A stretch of 44,333 nt of DNA from Pasteurellaceae bacterium LFhippo2 (GCA_029852775.1 LEKJ01000023.1:1-44333); one strand, 5' to 3'. Numbered from the stretch's first letter, positions 1 to 9,381 are shown. A program made the numbers and translations. The notes: generated by a model from the letters alone, not told the origin.

Positions 1-23
1 CACGGTGCCCGTGTCCGAAAATA

Positions 24-851
24 TCAATACCCTTTCGCCCCAAAATCTGGCGAAAATTCACTATGTCCTAAGCGGCGAACTAAGGTTTCAATAGTTCCAT
101 CTGGCATTAAATTGATTTCGCGCCAACCTTGTGGGCGAGGGTCTAAACCAAACTCATCGTGATTCGCTTTAAATTGAATACAAGTTGAAGGGGTGGCAAG
201 TACGCGATAGTCAAGCCATTTACGATCTACTTCTTGATGGATATGGCCGTGCAAAATCGCTTTCACATTGGGAAATTGTTGGAGAACTTGCGCAAATTCA
301 TCGGTATTCGCCAAAATATGCTGATCTAACCAAGCTGCATTAGTTGGCAACACATTGTGATGTAACACAATTAAGCTATAACGCTCAGGATTTTTACTTA
401 AACAGCTATGCAGAAACTCAAGCTGTTGTGGACTTAAATATCCACCAGGAATGCCATAAACTTGGCTATCTAGCAAAATAACCTGCCATTTATCCCCTGC
501 TAAAATATGTCTAGCTGGCTGCATTTGCGCATACATAGCGAGCGCATTACTCATTTGCGGCTGAATATCGTGGTTGCCTTCTACCCAAAAAATTTCTTTT
601 TCAAGGGGACGAACCATCTGCGCAAAACGATGATAAGCCTCACGATTATGATCTTGAACCAGATCACCTGTCGCAAGTACAAAATCATATTCGAAAGGCT
701 GTTTTAAAATGGCGTCAATCACCGCTTGAAAACTCTCAGCGGTATTTATGCCTAGAAGCTGCCCATCGCTCGAACCAAATAAATGCTGATCGGTAATCTG
801 CAAAATACGAACAATGGGCTTACTATCGGGGAATTGGTAAGTGTCTCCCAT
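24..851 (-). CDS. cpdA: 3',5'-cyclic-AMP phosphodiesterase CpdA
   Basis: This is a class III cyclic-nucleotide phosphodiesterase that hydrolyses cAMP to AMP in the cytoplasm and so tunes CRP signalling. The calcineurin-type metallophosphoesterase motifs appear in order: TDQH near residue 21 (the D-x-H metal pair), GDLVQD near 62, GNHD, HHN and GHIH. The ATG at 849-851 gives 275 residues and is preceded by GTGAG at good spacing. A GTG four codons upstream (861-863) is in frame but has a poorer ribosome site. The reading frame is intact and ends with a TGA at 24-26. It lies downstream of mutL on the same strand, separated by a palindrome that may be a terminator or a regulator site. The assignment rests on motif order and length, which match the family. 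Confidence 0.93.
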   Translation of the reverse strand: MGDTYQFPDSKPIVRILQITDQHLFGSSDGQLLGINTAESFQAVIDAILKQPFEYDFVLATGDLVQDHNREAYHRFAQMVRPLEKEIFWVEGNHDIQPQMSNALAMYAQMQPARHILAGDKWQVILLDSQVYGIPGGYLSPQQLEFLHSCLSKNPERYSLIVLHHNVLPTNAAWLDQHILANTDEFAQVLQQFPNVKAILHGHIHQEVDRKWLDYRVLATPSTCIQFKANHDEFGLDPRPQGWREINLMPDGTIETLVRRLGHSEFSPDFGAKGY

Positions 852-927
852 AAATTTTCTCACTCAAAAAATCAAATATGGGCAACACTTTACCGATTTT
901 GTAAATGAAGATCAGCAAGCAAATTTC

Positions 928-953
928 AAAAATGTGCGGTATCGCACATTTTT
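928..953 (-). terminator. Hairpin between mutL and cpdA
   Basis: An 11-bp perfect stem (AAAAATGTGCG with its complement) closes a 4-nt loop about 30 nt past the mutL stop, and the distal arm is rich in T. It reads as an intrinsic terminator of mutL. The inner part, TGTGC-N6-GCACA at 933-948, also resembles a degenerate CRP site, so a second reading is possible. Confidence 0.6.
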
Positions 954-985
954 CACTAAAATTTACAATTTATATAACACTTACA

Positions 986-2848
986 TTACAAGTTGTTGAT
1001 ATATTTATCAAAATCTACCCTTTTCTGTAGATCTTTCAAACACGTTTTTCCATTTGGCTGTTGCTCAACTTCTGCCAACAATGAAACCGCTTCTGGCAAT
1101 GAATACTGTTCTGGCACTGTGGCAGTATTTGCAAAAAATTCAGCTAAATCGACCGCTTGTTGATTAAACAAGGCGAACATTAATTGCTGTAGATTTTGCT
1201 CACGTAAACAGCTTGGCACCTGTAACAAACTCAAGCGCGTTTGTCCTTGCCACTGTTTTTGCTGAATTTGAAAACCTAAAATCACTAGACTCTGTTCCAG
1301 CTGCTGCCAAACAATAGTTTGCGCTTCATCTAGGGTTAAATTAAGCGGAATCAGCAAGCCTTGACTCTCGGACTTCTGCAGCTGTGCTTTAAGTTTTAAG
1401 CGGGCTAATTTTTCAAGGGAAATAAGATAGAACTCATCGCCCTGTTTCAGCAACAACGCTTTGTGCTGAACGACTGCCAATGCTTGCAGATATTGGCTTG
1501 AAACTTCTGGCACTTGCTGAATCACTGACTCTACAACTGGTTCGATTGGCGCTTTATTTTGCAAATTATCGGCAAAATCAGACCGGTTGTTATCGCTAAA
1601 AGTTGGCGCTGGAGATGTTGCTAATAACTCGCCATACCATTTCTGCTCGGACTTAGTTACTCGCTCTGAACTCGCATAATTTGGTCGTTCCCAATTTGAC
1701 GAACGGCTCGAAGGTGAGCGCTCGCTATAACTTTGTGCAAAAATATTCTGCCCAGAAGCCGCACGGTTGGTATCACGGATATAGCTCGGTATTGGCTCGG
1801 CTAAATCGCTTTCAACTAAAGGTAAATCAGTTTGTCCTTCTAACGCATTTAAAACGCCTTGATGGATAAAATCGTGAACCAAGCGCCCTTGATGAAAGCG
1901 CACTTCGTGTTTCGCAGGGTGAACATTTACATCGACGTGGCTTGGATCAATATCCAAAAACAGTACAAAAGCAGGATAACTCTCTTTGGGAAGATGATCA
2001 CCATAAGCTTGGCGAATCGCGTGGTTGATAGTTTTATCTCGCATCATTCGCCCATTGACATAACTATAGCTTAGATCGCTTTGACTACGCGCCAATCTTG
2101 GCGATCCGATCCAACCATAAAGATGTAGATCATCGTGTTGCCAATCCAAATGAACCGAATTTTGAATAAACTCATCGCCACAAATTGCCGCCACACGTTT
2201 TTGCTGTTGCTCCACACTGTTATTAGCTACGGCTTTATAATGACGCACTTTTTTGTCGTTGTGCGTCAAAATAAAAGTCACACTCGGTTTTGCCAATGCA
2301 ATACGGCGCACCACTTCATCAATATGCGCAAATTCGGTTTTATCGGTACGCAAAAACTTACGACGTGCGGGGGTATTAAAAAACAGATTCGCCACTTCAA
2401 TCGTTGTGCCAACAGGGTGTGAAGCGGGCTGAATTTCCACTTCCATATCTCTCCCCTGTGCATAGGCTTGCCACGCTTCTGTTTGATATTCAGGGCGAGA
2501 AGTGAGTGTTAAACGCGATACAGAACTGATACTTGCCAATGCTTCACCACGAAAGCCCAAGCTTAAAATCGCTTCTAGATCTTCTAATGTGGCGATTTTA
2601 CTGGTTGCGTGGCGTGCTAAAGCCAAAGCAAGATCCTGCTTGCCGATCCCACAACCATTATCTCGAATGCGGATCAACTGCGCACCGCCCTTTTCAATAT
2701 CAATTTGAATTTGACTCGCCCCTGCGTCTAAGCTGTTTTCAACAAGCTCTTTAACCACAGACGCTGGACGCTCTACCACTTCACCCGCCGCAATTTGGTT
2801 GGCAAGTTGTGGGGGCAAAATTTGAATTAGGGAGATTGGTTGGCTCAT
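986..2848 (-). CDS. mutL: DNA mismatch repair protein MutL
   Basis: MutL couples MutS mismatch recognition to MutH and UvrD during mismatch repair. The GHKL ATPase domain is complete: [12 protein letters not shown] at residues 33-44 supplies the catalytic glutamate (E34) and the Mg-binding asparagine (N38), DNGCGI lies at 63-68 and FRGEAL at 99-104. A variable linker at about 335-440 precedes the C-terminal dimerisation domain. The length of 620 residues is close to the E. coli protein (about 615). The ATG start is in a conserved context. The linker contains a variant uptake sequence (1582-1590) and the C-terminal region a canonical one (1152-1160). cysA lies upstream on the same strand, with a 118-bp gap. 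Confidence 0.97.
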   Translation of the reverse strand: MSQPISLIQILPPQLANQIAAGEVVERPASVVKELVENSLDAGASQIQIDIEKGGAQLIRIRDNGCGIGKQDLALALARHATSKIATLEDLEAILSLGFRGEALASISSVSRLTLTSRPEYQTEAWQAYAQGRDMEVEIQPASHPVGTTIEVANLFFNTPARRKFLRTDKTEFAHIDEVVRRIALAKPSVTFILTHNDKKVRHYKAVANNSVEQQQKRVAAICGDEFIQNSVHLDWQHDDLHLYGWIGSPRLARSQSDLSYSYVNGRMMRDKTINHAIRQAYGDHLPKESYPAFVLFLDIDPSHVDVNVHPAKHEVRFHQGRLVHDFIHQGVLNALEGQTDLPLVESDLAEPIPSYIRDTNRAASGQNIFAQSYSERSPSSRSSNWERPNYASSERVTKSEQKWYGELLATSPAPTFSDNNRSDFADNLQNKAPIEPVVESVIQQVPEVSSQYLQALAVVQHKALLLKQGDEFYLISLEKLARLKLKAQLQKSESQGLLIPLNLTLDEAQTIVWQQLEQSLVILGFQIQQKQWQGQTRLSLLQVPSCLREQNLQQLMFALFNQQAVDLAEFFANTATVPEQYSLPEAVSLLAEVEQQPNGKTCLKDLQKRVDFDKYINNL

Positions 2849-2941
2849 AGGGATCTCGGTTTAAATAAAGTTGGCGAATATTTTAGAGATCGAAAGTAGG
2901 TTGTCAAATGGAATACTTTTGCAAAAAATTTCTAAAATCGA

Positions 2942-2950
2942 ACCGGTTGT
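2942..2950 (-). repeat. Variant DNA uptake sequence, ACAACCGGT core
   Basis: The core is the Apl-type uptake sequence with one G-to-C change. It keeps the AT-rich extension ending in TTGCA about 20 nt away, which is typical of full-length uptake sites. It lies between mutL and cysA. Confidence 0.5.
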
Positions 2951-2966
2951 AACAGACTAAGATCTT

Positions 2967-4034
2967 CTACAAATTAAGATGTTGAAATAGATTCAAATTA
3001 TCCGGAATCAGATAAACGTCTTCGCCTATTTGATAGTTCTCACGCTGAAATTGATCTTTAGTTAAGGTGACTTCGATTAAAGCTTCACTTTGTGGGCTTT
3101 GTAGCTCAACTCGTGTTAAAAATCCAATTCGATGAATATGCAAGATTTTGCCCCTTGCCAATGCGTTTTCAGCAGAACGGGAAAGCGTCAAATCATAAGG
3201 GCGCACATAAGCGGTAGTGCGTTGATTATTGTGAATTTCGCCTTGATGATTCAGTCGATGAGCAAATTCGCCAACCACTAATTTATCTTCTTCAACATAG
3301 CCACGAAATACGTTTGTATCGCCGACAAAGCCCGTAACAAACTCGGTTTGTGGCGCATAATAGATATTCGCCGGCAGATCGACTTGTTCAATCTTGCCCT
3401 TATTCATCACCACAATTCTGTCTGAAACTTCAAGCGCTTCTTCTTGATCGTGGGTAACAAAAATCGTCGTGATATTTAACTCTCGCTGTAAATTCTTTAG
3501 CCAACGGCGTAAGGTTTTGCGTACTTGGGCGTCTAAAGCGCCGAACGGCTCATCGAGCAACAGTACATCAGGTTTAACCGCTAAGGCTCTGGCTAATGCA
3601 ATTCGCTGTTTTTGTCCGCCAGAAAGCTGATCGGGAAAAGCATTTGCTAAATGTTCCAGCTGCACTAATTGTAATAATTCGGTTACTTTCTGCTTTATCG
3701 CCAATTTAGATAAGCGTTGACTTTTAGGCTGAACAGTTAAACCAAATGCGACATTTTCAAATATTGTCATCTGGCGAAATAGCGCATAATTTTGAAAAAC
3801 AAAACCTACTTTTCGTTCTGCGGCAGTTAAATGGGTTACTTCTTGTTGATTAAAGAAAATAGCGCCAGAATCGGCAAAATCCAAACCAGCAATAATGCGT
3901 AATAATGATGTTTTGCCACAACCACTTGGGCCTAATAAAGAAATTAATTCCCCTTGATTAATTGCAAGATTAATATTCGTTAAAGCTTGGTAATCCCCAA
4001 AATATTTATTTAAATTTCTAATTTCGACAGACAT
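2967..4034 (-). CDS. cysA: Sulfate/thiosulfate ABC transporter ATP-binding protein CysA
   Basis: CysA hydrolyses ATP to drive sulfate import through the CysT/CysW channel at the inner face of the cytoplasmic membrane. Walker A is GPSGCGKT at residues 35-42, the signature LSGGQ at 137-141, Walker B LLLDEP at 158-163 and the switch histidine H195. A C-terminal domain of about 120 residues beyond the ATPase core is the TOBE-like regulatory part usual for CysA. It is the last gene of cysT-cysW-cysA, beginning 12 nt after the cysW stop, so the three are surely co-transcribed. Sulfate specificity is inferred from the operon and the facing sbp gene. Confidence 0.95.
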   Translation of the reverse strand: MSVEIRNLNKYFGDYQALTNINLAINQGELISLLGPSGCGKTSLLRIIAGLDFADSGAIFFNQQEVTHLTAAERKVGFVFQNYALFRQMTIFENVAFGLTVQPKSQRLSKLAIKQKVTELLQLVQLEHLANAFPDQLSGGQKQRIALARALAVKPDVLLLDEPFGALDAQVRKTLRRWLKNLQRELNITTIFVTHDQEEALEVSDRIVVMNKGKIEQVDLPANIYYAPQTEFVTGFVGDTNVFRGYVEEDKLVVGEFAHRLNHQGEIHNNQRTTAYVRPYDLTLSRSAENALARGKILHIHRIGFLTRVELQSPQSEALIEVTLTKDQFQRENYQIGEDVYLIPDNLNLFQHLNL

Positions 4035-4046
4035 ATTTCACTCCCG

Positions 4047-4865
4047 CTATTTATTATGATGAAAATAATTAACAATATTCTGCAAAAGCAGAGTAAATAT
4101 TGCGATTAAAGCTAATAAACTGGCACAAGCAAATGCCGCCACAAATTGATATTCGTTATATAAAATTTCAACGTGCAAAGGAATCGTATTGGTTTGATTA
4201 CGAATATGCCCAGACACCACACTCACAGCGCCAAATTCACCCATTGCCCGTGCATTAGCTAAAATTGCGCCATATAACAAAGGCCATTTTATTTTGGGTA
4301 GTGTTACTTTGAATAATATTTGCCAAAAATTTGCGCCTAAGGTTAGTGCGGCTTGCTCTTCGCTATTGCCTTGGTTTTGCATTGTTGGCAGCAGTGATTT
4401 CACCACCAGCGGAAAGGTCACGAATAAGGTCGCAAGCACAATGCCCGTTGTTGAGAAAATAATCTCGATATTTAGCCACTGTAATGCCGTGCCAAATAGA
4501 CCATTAATACTAAATAATAAAATAAGCATTAACCCCGCTACAACGGGCGAAACCGATAAGGGTAGATCAATTAAAGTTAAAATAAGCGATTTACCTTTGA
4601 AATTAAAATTCGCTAATAGCCACGCCATTATGATTCCAAATAAGATATTTATCGGTAATGAAATCAATGCAACCATTAAAGTTAACTTAATCGCATTTAA
4701 GGCTTCCGTTGATATTAAGGATTGAATAAATAGTTCAAATCCTGCAGAAAGTGCTTCATAAAAAATAGCGATTATCGGAACAATTAATAAGATAGTTAAC
4801 GTAATAACAGTTAGCGTAATAAAAAGAAATTTCACCCAGATTGGTTCGTTGTAAATAGATTTCAT
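4047..4865 (-). CDS. cysW: Sulfate ABC transporter permease CysW
   Basis: This is one of the two inner-membrane channel subunits of the sulfate importer. Six hydrophobic spans are visible, including a long N-terminal one ending in LLIVPIIAIFYEAL. The cytoplasmic EAA-type loop, which contacts CysA, has the core EEQAALTLGA about two-thirds of the way along. The 272 residues fit the CysW family. Its position between cysT and cysA, with gaps of 15 and 12 nt, distinguishes it from CysT. The N-terminal 30 residues are unusually rich in isoleucine and threonine, but the frame is intact. Confidence 0.93.
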   Translation of the reverse strand: MKSIYNEPIWVKFLFITLTVITLTILLIVPIIAIFYEALSAGFELFIQSLISTEALNAIKLTLMVALISLPINILFGIIMAWLLANFNFKGKSLILTLIDLPLSVSPVVAGLMLILLFSINGLFGTALQWLNIEIIFSTTGIVLATLFVTFPLVVKSLLPTMQNQGNSEEQAALTLGANFWQILFKVTLPKIKWPLLYGAILANARAMGEFGAVSVVSGHIRNQTNTIPLHVEILYNEYQFVAAFACASLLALIAIFTLLLQNIVNYFHHNK

Positions 4866-4880
4866 TCTTTCTCCTTTTAT

Positions 4881-5714
4881 TTAGCGTTTATAAATATAAC
4901 GGCTAGTATATTTTTCCCAGTAATTAATCAAAAACAGTAAAATAAAGGAGATAATCAACATCAATAATGCGACTGCGGACGCTCCTTGCATATCGTAAAT
5001 ATCTAATTTCGACATAATAATTAATGGTGCGATTTCAGACACTAACGGCACATTGCCCGCAATAAAAATCACCGAGCCATACTCCCCTAATGAACGTGCC
5101 AGCCCCATTCCTGCTCCGCTGATTATTGCAGGGTAAAGCGTTGGCAGAACCACTCGGCGAATGGTCGTCCAACGGCTCGCCCCCAAAATTGTGGCTGCTT
5201 CTTCAAAGGCGGGATCTAACTCACGTAAAACAGGCTGAACCGCTCTGACCGTAAAGGGAAAACTGACAAAAATCAGCGCAACCAAAATGCCTAAAGGAGT
5301 AAAAGCAATTTGAATATTCCATTGAGAGAAAAATTGGCCGAAAAGTCCATTAGGTGCATAGAGCGTTGCAAGTACAATACCGGCTACAGCCGTTGGCAAT
5401 GCAAATGGCAGATCGATAAGTGTGTTTAGAAATTGTTTGCCGAAGAATTGATAACGTGTCAAAACCCACGCAGTCAGCGTACCAAAGCAGATATTAAACA
5501 GCGCCGCCAATGCTGACATTTTTAATGAAAGCCAAATCGAATGAATCACTCGTTCATTACTCATCACGCTCCACAATTCAGCCCACTCCAATTCCAATGC
5601 GGTAAATAAAAGTAGCGCAAAAGGCAATACAACCATTGAGCCGATCCAGCCCAAAGTGATGATTAAACTCGTTCGATAAGCAGGCAAAATTTGCCGTTCA
5701 CTTTTAAATAACAT
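4881..5714 (-). CDS. cysT: Sulfate ABC transporter permease CysT (CysU)
   Basis: This is the partner channel subunit of CysW and the first gene of the cysTWA operon. It has six predicted membrane spans and a clear EAA loop (FEEAATILGASRWTTIRRV) that docks on CysA. The 277 residues match the family. It faces sbp across a 391-bp divergent spacer. The ATG at 5712-5714 follows AAGGAGTGCGGA, a strong ribosome site. No promoter like those of the plus-strand sulfur operons was found upstream, so its control may differ from theirs. Confidence 0.94.
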   Translation of the reverse strand: MLFKSERQILPAYRTSLIITLGWIGSMVVLPFALLLFTALELEWAELWSVMSNERVIHSIWLSLKMSALAALFNICFGTLTAWVLTRYQFFGKQFLNTLIDLPFALPTAVAGIVLATLYAPNGLFGQFFSQWNIQIAFTPLGILVALIFVSFPFTVRAVQPVLRELDPAFEEAATILGASRWTTIRRVVLPTLYPAIISGAGMGLARSLGEYGSVIFIAGNVPLVSEIAPLIIMSKLDIYDMQGASAVALLMLIISFILLFLINYWEKYTSRYIYKR

Positions 5715-5875
5715 TCCGCACTCCTTATTTATTTCTTTTTACTATCTCCGAAATAAATAGAAGGAGTAAAGAACCGAATGTTTGCTGATATATCAATAAG
5801 AAATAAAAAATAAACTGGGACTCAAAATTTTTTAATTTCCAATTTATTGACAAAGTTATAGATACTTTATTTATC

Positions 5876-5947
5876 GTAGGGTGGGCATCCCTGCCCACCA
5901 ATAAAATCAATATGTTATATGATGGTGGGCAAGGATGCCCACCCTAC
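5876..5947. repeat. Paired GTAGGG-type palindromic element
   Basis: Two 25-nt arms in inverted orientation match at 24 positions around a 22-nt spacer. Each arm also folds on itself: GTGGGCA and TGCCCAC enclose a 4-nt loop (TCCC on the left, AGGA on the right). It is a diverged member of the family seen at 21275, 24408, 33377 and 35528. Confidence 0.85.
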
Positions 5948-6012
5948 ATGCTACATGCTTCATAAAATTGAGGCTTGTCAGCAGTCTGAAAAAATTTTAA
6001 TTCCAGCCGTTT

Positions 6013-6079
6013 TTTATTCCAAAGATTTCTAATTTATATGTTCTTATTATTTTTCCATCTAAAAATTTGCGGTTATAAC
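6013..6079 (+). promoter_or_regulatory. sbp-cysG promoter with candidate sulfur-regulon operator
   Basis: The operator candidate (6013-6038) reads TTTATTCCAAA, four variable bases, then CTAATTTATA. After exactly 35 bp there is a -10-like TATAAC (6074-6079), with no good -35 box. The same arrangement precedes cysH. The position, about -48 to -73 from the likely start, is where LysR-type activators such as CysB bind, so CysB control is inferred and not shown. Confidence 0.6.
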
Positions 6080-6105
6080 TAATTAAAAATCGCAAGGAGA
6101 GAAAG

Positions 6106-7086
6106 ATGAAAAAATATAAATGGCTAATGCTTTTTTTATCTATTTTTATAACAAATAGTTCTATCGCAAATGACCGAATGTTATTAGTGGCTTATGACGT
6201 AATTCGCGATTTTTATAAGCAATATATTGATTATTACAGTGATTCACATCAAGTGACGATTGGGCAATCCTTTGGCGGGGCGAGTAAACAGGCGATAGCG
6301 GTACAAAACGGCTTGCCTGCAGATATTGTTACGCTTAATCAGCAAAATGATGTGGATCTGTTGATAAAAAAGGGTTGGGTCAGCCCAAATTGGCAGCAGC
6401 ACTATCCCAATAACGCCGTGCCTTTTTATACCATTACCGTTTTATTAGTTCGCAAAGGCAATCCCAAAAAAATTAGCGATTGGCAAGATTTGGCGCGTTC
6501 GGATGTAAAAGTGATTTTTGCAAACCCTAAAACATCGGGCAATGGCCGCTACGCTTATCTTTCATTACTTGGTTTCGCGCACTATCGCTATGCAGACGCC
6601 TTAGCTCAACAACGCTATTTGCAAAAAATCTTAAAAAACGTACCGCTTTTTGACGCCGGCGCAAGAGCGGCAACCATCACTTTTACTCAACGAGAAATTG
6701 GCGATGTATTAGTTGTGCCAGAAAACGAAGCGGCTTTAGCCAAGCAAGCGCTAGGCGATGATAAGTTTGAGATTATCTATCCAAGCTACAGTGCCAGAGC
6801 CGATGTATTTGTCGCCGAAGTCGAGAAAAATACTGCTCGCCATCACAATAGCGAACAAGTGAAATCTTTTATTTCTTCCCTTTGGCAAGCACCCGCGCAA
6901 CAGATAGCGGCTCAAAACTACTTTCGCCCCACACATAAGGCGGTATTACAACAATATCAATCACGCTTCCCTACAGTTCAAACTTTCAATGTAAACCAAC
7001 TTTTTGGCAACTGGGAAGCAATCAATAAACAACATTTTGCTGATGGTGGACTCTTTGATCAGCTCTATTTAGGAGAACCGAAATGA
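6106..7086 (+). CDS. sbp: Periplasmic sulfate-binding protein
   Basis: This periplasmic binding protein captures sulfate and delivers it to CysT/CysW. A Sec signal peptide is clear: a KKYK basic start, a hydrophobic core to about residue 17, and a likely cut after SSIA at 21. The mature protein shows the family blocks [10 protein letters not shown] (anion contacts), [10 protein letters not shown], and [13 protein letters not shown]. The length is 326 residues, usual for Sbp/CysP. A strong AAGGAGAG site precedes the ATG. The stop overlaps the cysG start (ATGA), so the two are translationally coupled. Sbp (sulfate) versus CysP (thiosulfate) cannot be settled from motifs alone. Confidence 0.92.
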   Translation: MKKYKWLMLFLSIFITNSSIANDRMLLVAYDVIRDFYKQYIDYYSDSHQVTIGQSFGGASKQAIAVQNGLPADIVTLNQQNDVDLLIKKGWVSPNWQQHYPNNAVPFYTITVLLVRKGNPKKISDWQDLARSDVKVIFANPKTSGNGRYAYLSLLGFAHYRYADALAQQRYLQKILKNVPLFDAGARAATITFTQREIGDVLVVPENEAALAKQALGDDKFEIIYPSYSARADVFVAEVEKNTARHHNSEQVKSFISSLWQAPAQQIAAQNYFRPTHKAVLQQYQSRFPTVQTFNVNQLFGNWEAINKQHFADGGLFDQLYLGEPK

Positions 7087-8513
7087 ATTACTTACCGATT
7101 TTTGTTGATTTAAAACAGCGACCTGTTTTGGTCGTAGGCGGTGGCCACGTTGCCGTACGCAAAATTGACTCACTATTAAAAGCACAAGCGCAAGTTTTGG
7201 TTGTGGCTGAACAATTGCATAAAACCTTACTAAGCAAATTAGAGCAAGGCGAAATCAAATGGCTTGCAACTCAATTTGATGAATCGCAAGTCAAACAAGT
7301 CTATTTAATTATCGCCGCAACAGATGATCATTCGCTTAATCAGCGAGTTTTCCAAGCGGCACAAGCAGAACAGCGCCTAGTAAATGTGGTCGATGAGCAA
7401 CCTTTATGTAGTTACATTTTTCCATCAATTATCGACCGCTCGCCAATTCAAATTGCAATCTCAAGTGGGGGCGCTTCGCCCGTGTTGATTCGCTTATTAC
7501 GCGAAAAATTAGAAGCATTAATTCCACAAAATGTGGGATTAATGTCAGAAATTTCGGCTCGCTGGCGCTATAAAGTGAAGCAGAAATTTTCACAGCTCAC
7601 ACAACGCCGACGCTTTTGGGAAAAGCTTTTTACCAATCAAACCTTTCAACGTTTAACCGAAAATCACCAAGCCGAACAAGCTGAAATCTTGTTAGAACAG
7701 ACCTTAAATGAGTCCAACGAGATGATTGGCGAAGTGTCGTTAGTCGGCGCAGGGCCTGGCGATGCAGGCTTATTAACACTCAAAGGATTACAAGCCATTC
7801 AGCAAGCCGATGTGGTACTTTATGACGCTTTGGTATCGGATTCGATTTTGGAGTTAGTTCGCCGAGATGCAGATAAAGTCTTTGTCGGCAAACGGGCGGG
7901 GCAACATAGCGTGCCACAGCAAGAAACCAATCAGCTATTAGTTAAATATGCTCAACAGGGCAAGCGAGTTGTGCGCTTAAAAGGTGGCGATCCTTTTGTA
8001 TTTGGACGTGGGGGCGAAGAGCTGGAAGTACTGAAACAAGCCGGGATTTCTTTTAGTGTCGTTCCAGGAATTACTGCCGCACTTGGTGCCACAGCTTATG
8101 CAGGGATTCCGCTCACTCATCGCGATTATGCACAAAGTGCGATGTTTATTACAGGCCATTTAAAATCCGATTCTCACCATACAAACTGGGACACTTTGGC
8201 TCGGAGCAATCAAACTCTAGTGGTTTATATGGGAACAATCAAAGCCAGCGAGCTTAGTCATCAACTACAAAAATATGGGCGAGCGAGCAATACGCCAGTG
8301 GCAATAGTCAGCAACGGCACACTGCCGAATCAGCAAGTCCGAATTGGGATTTTAGAGAACTTAGCTGAATTGGTAGAAAATGCGGAAACACCTGCATTAA
8401 TTGTGATTGGCGAAGTGGTTAAACTACAATCAGAATTGGCGTGGTTTGGTCAGCAACAAAAGCAATTTATTTCGACTCAAGAAACATTATGGCAAACCGC
8501 AGTTAATTACTAA
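7083..8513 (+). CDS. cysG: Siroheme synthase CysG (multifunctional)
   Basis: CysG converts uroporphyrinogen III to siroheme, the cofactor of CysI. The N-terminal half is the NAD-dependent dehydrogenase/ferrochelatase: GGGHVAVRK at residues 19-27, the catalytic-position aspartate D104 and a serine at 128, matching the known E. coli sites. The C-terminal half is the SAM-dependent methyltransferase, from about residue 217 with VGAGPGDAG at 221-229 and later [13 protein letters not shown]. The 476 residues are near the usual length. It overlaps sbp by 4 nt. Its last 45 nt are copied 402 bp downstream (8871-8915) by a tandem duplication. Confidence 0.96.
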   Translation: MNYLPIFVDLKQRPVLVVGGGHVAVRKIDSLLKAQAQVLVVAEQLHKTLLSKLEQGEIKWLATQFDESQVKQVYLIIAATDDHSLNQRVFQAAQAEQRLVNVVDEQPLCSYIFPSIIDRSPIQIAISSGGASPVLIRLLREKLEALIPQNVGLMSEISARWRYKVKQKFSQLTQRRRFWEKLFTNQTFQRLTENHQAEQAEILLEQTLNESNEMIGEVSLVGAGPGDAGLLTLKGLQAIQQADVVLYDALVSDSILELVRRDADKVFVGKRAGQHSVPQQETNQLLVKYAQQGKRVVRLKGGDPFVFGRGGEELEVLKQAGISFSVVPGITAALGATAYAGIPLTHRDYAQSAMFITGHLKSDSHHTNWDTLARSNQTLVVYMGTIKASELSHQLQKYGRASNTPVAIVSNGTLPNQQVRIGILENLAELVENAETPALIVIGEVVKLQSELAWFGQQQKQFISTQETLWQTAVNY

Positions 8514-8519
8514 CACCAA

Positions 8520-8540
8520 TGGCACGAGCGTTTACGCTCC
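8520..8540. repeat. Partial TGGCACGAG palindrome
   Basis: The left arm TGGCACGAGCG is followed by TTTA and CGCTC, but the right arm then breaks down. It is a degraded member of the TGGCACGAG family, also seen at 19545 and 38383. A copy is present in the second duplicate (from 8922) with two base changes. Confidence 0.55.
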
Positions 8541-8585
8541 GTATTATATAGCAGTTGCACAAATCGAAAATTTTGATTCCTTTAA

Positions 8586-8646
8586 CTCTCTCCCTATGGG
8601 AGAGAGACAGCGAAAATTGCGTTCAGCAATTTTTGCAGAGAGAGGG
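8586..8646 (+). repeat. GAGAGGG-framed hairpin element
   Basis: The element opens with the hairpin CTCTCTCCC-TAT-GGGAGAGAG, followed by ACAG, an arm CGAAAATTGC, the loop GTTCA, the matching arm GCAATTTTTGC and the closing AGAGAGAGGG. The same frame with different arms occurs at 29927-29990 and, inverted, at 8686-8752. Confidence 0.85.
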
Positions 8647-8685
8647 AAAAACAAGCGGTGATATTTCATCAATATTTTGCAAATT

Positions 8686-8752
8686 GCCCTCTCCCTGACC
8701 GAAGGTGCTGAACGCACCTTCGCTCTGTCCCTCTCCCGTAAACGGGCGAGGG
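8686..8752 (-). repeat. Inverted GAGAGGG-framed hairpin element
   Basis: On the minus strand this has the same frame as the element at 8586: GGGAGAGGGACAG, arm CGAAGGTGC, loop GTTCA, arm GCACCTTCG, then CAGGGAGAGGG. With 8586-8646 it makes a facing pair about 40 bp apart. An uptake sequence lies between the two. Confidence 0.82.
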
Positions 8753-8844
8753 TTTAAGAAAATATTTCATATAACAAAATCATTGCTAATATAATTAAAA
8801 CCGCTAAAAAATAGCAAAATAATAAAAACTTCCTTTACATTTTC

Positions 8845-8870
8845 TTTATTCCAAAACCATCTAATTTATA
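8845..8870 (+). promoter_or_regulatory. Orphan copy of the sulfur operator motif
   Basis: This copy matches the motifs ahead of sbp and cysH (TTTATTCCAAA, three variable bases, TCTAATTTATA) but runs directly into the duplicated cysG tail. No -10 box lies 35 bp downstream. It looks like a by-product of the duplication and might act as a decoy or an extra binding site about 510 bp upstream of cysH. Confidence 0.5.
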
Positions 8871-9309
8871 ATTTCGACTCAAGAAACATTATGGCAAACC
8901 GCAGTTAATTACTAACACCAATGGCACGGGCGTTTATGCTCCGTATTATATAGTAGTTGCACAAATCGAAAATTTTGATTCCCTTAACTCTCTCCCTATG
9001 GGAGAGAGACAGCGAAAATTGCGTTCAGCAATTTTTGCAGAGAGAGGGAAAAACAAGCGGTGGTATTTCTAGTATATTTTACAAATAGCCCTCTCCCTGA
9101 CCTACGGTGCTGAACGCACCTTCGGTCTGTCCCTCTCCCGTAAACGGGCGAGGGTTTAGAAGAAGATTTCATATAACAAAATCATTGCTAATATAATTAA
9201 AACCGCTAAAAAATAGCAAAATAATAAAAACTTCCTTTAAATTTTCTTTATTTTTTGATCTAACTAAAACTTCCCATTTTCTTTATTCCAAAACTATCTA
9301 ATTTATAGA
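8871..9309. repeat. Second copy of the tandem duplication, with an extra 35 bp
   Basis: This unit repeats 8469-8870 with scattered substitutions. It begins with the copied last 45 nt of cysG, which is not a gene fragment in use because it lacks a start. The palindromes recur at 8988-9048 and 9088-9154 and the uptake sequence at 9053-9061. Near its end 35 bp are added between two copies of TTTTCTTTATT (9242 and 9277), so the operator is shifted to 9282-9307. Confidence 0.92.
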
Positions 9310-9348
9310 TTGAGATTATTTTTAACTCTAACAAATAGTCGGTATAAA
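9282..9348 (+). promoter_or_regulatory. cysHDNJI promoter with candidate sulfur-regulon operator
   Basis: The motif at 9282-9307 matches the one ahead of sbp. It is followed by exactly 35 bp, sharing ATTATTTTT and TCTAA at the same offsets, and then the -10-like TATAAA (9343-9348). The cysH start is 33 bp further on. A shared activator, presumably CysB, is the simplest explanation. Confidence 0.62.
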
Positions 9349-9381
9349 TATCCCATTCAAAAATTATAACAGGAGCAAGGA

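Larger units (their letters stand above)
5715..6105. other. Divergent cysT / sbp control region
   Basis: This 391-bp AT-rich spacer separates the cysTWA and sbp-cysG operons. It holds a GTAGGG-type paired palindrome (5876-5947) and the sbp promoter with its candidate operator (6013-6079). The 200 bp next to cysT contain no convincing promoter or operator, and no gene was seen. A 61-codon open frame on the minus strand here has no coding character. Confidence 0.7.
8469..8870. repeat. First copy of a 402-bp tandem duplication
   Basis: This unit starts inside cysG (last 45 nt) and runs through two GAGAGGG-type palindromes, an uptake sequence (8651-8659) and a copy of the sulfur operator (8845-8870). 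The second unit begins immediately at 8871. Through the palindromes the offset is exactly 402 with no indel, and the copies differ at scattered single bases. The operator in this unit has no -10 box behind it. Confidence 0.93.

Noticed and set aside
4294-4725. 143-codon open frame opposite cysW
   Set aside because: It lies wholly within cysW on the other strand, and the protein shows no domain pattern.
5725-5910. 61-codon minus-strand open frame in the cysT-sbp spacer
   Set aside because: It overlaps the palindromic element and the cysT ribosome site region and has no coding character.
8407-8661. 84-codon open frame across the end of cysG and the palindromes
   Set aside because: It overlaps cysG in another frame and then runs through repeat DNA. 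It has no ribosome site, and the second duplicate does not preserve it as a gene.
8469-9309. An insertion sequence or CRISPR array
   Set aside because: There are two copies only, no transposase, no terminal repeats with target duplication, and no regular short repeats with spacers.
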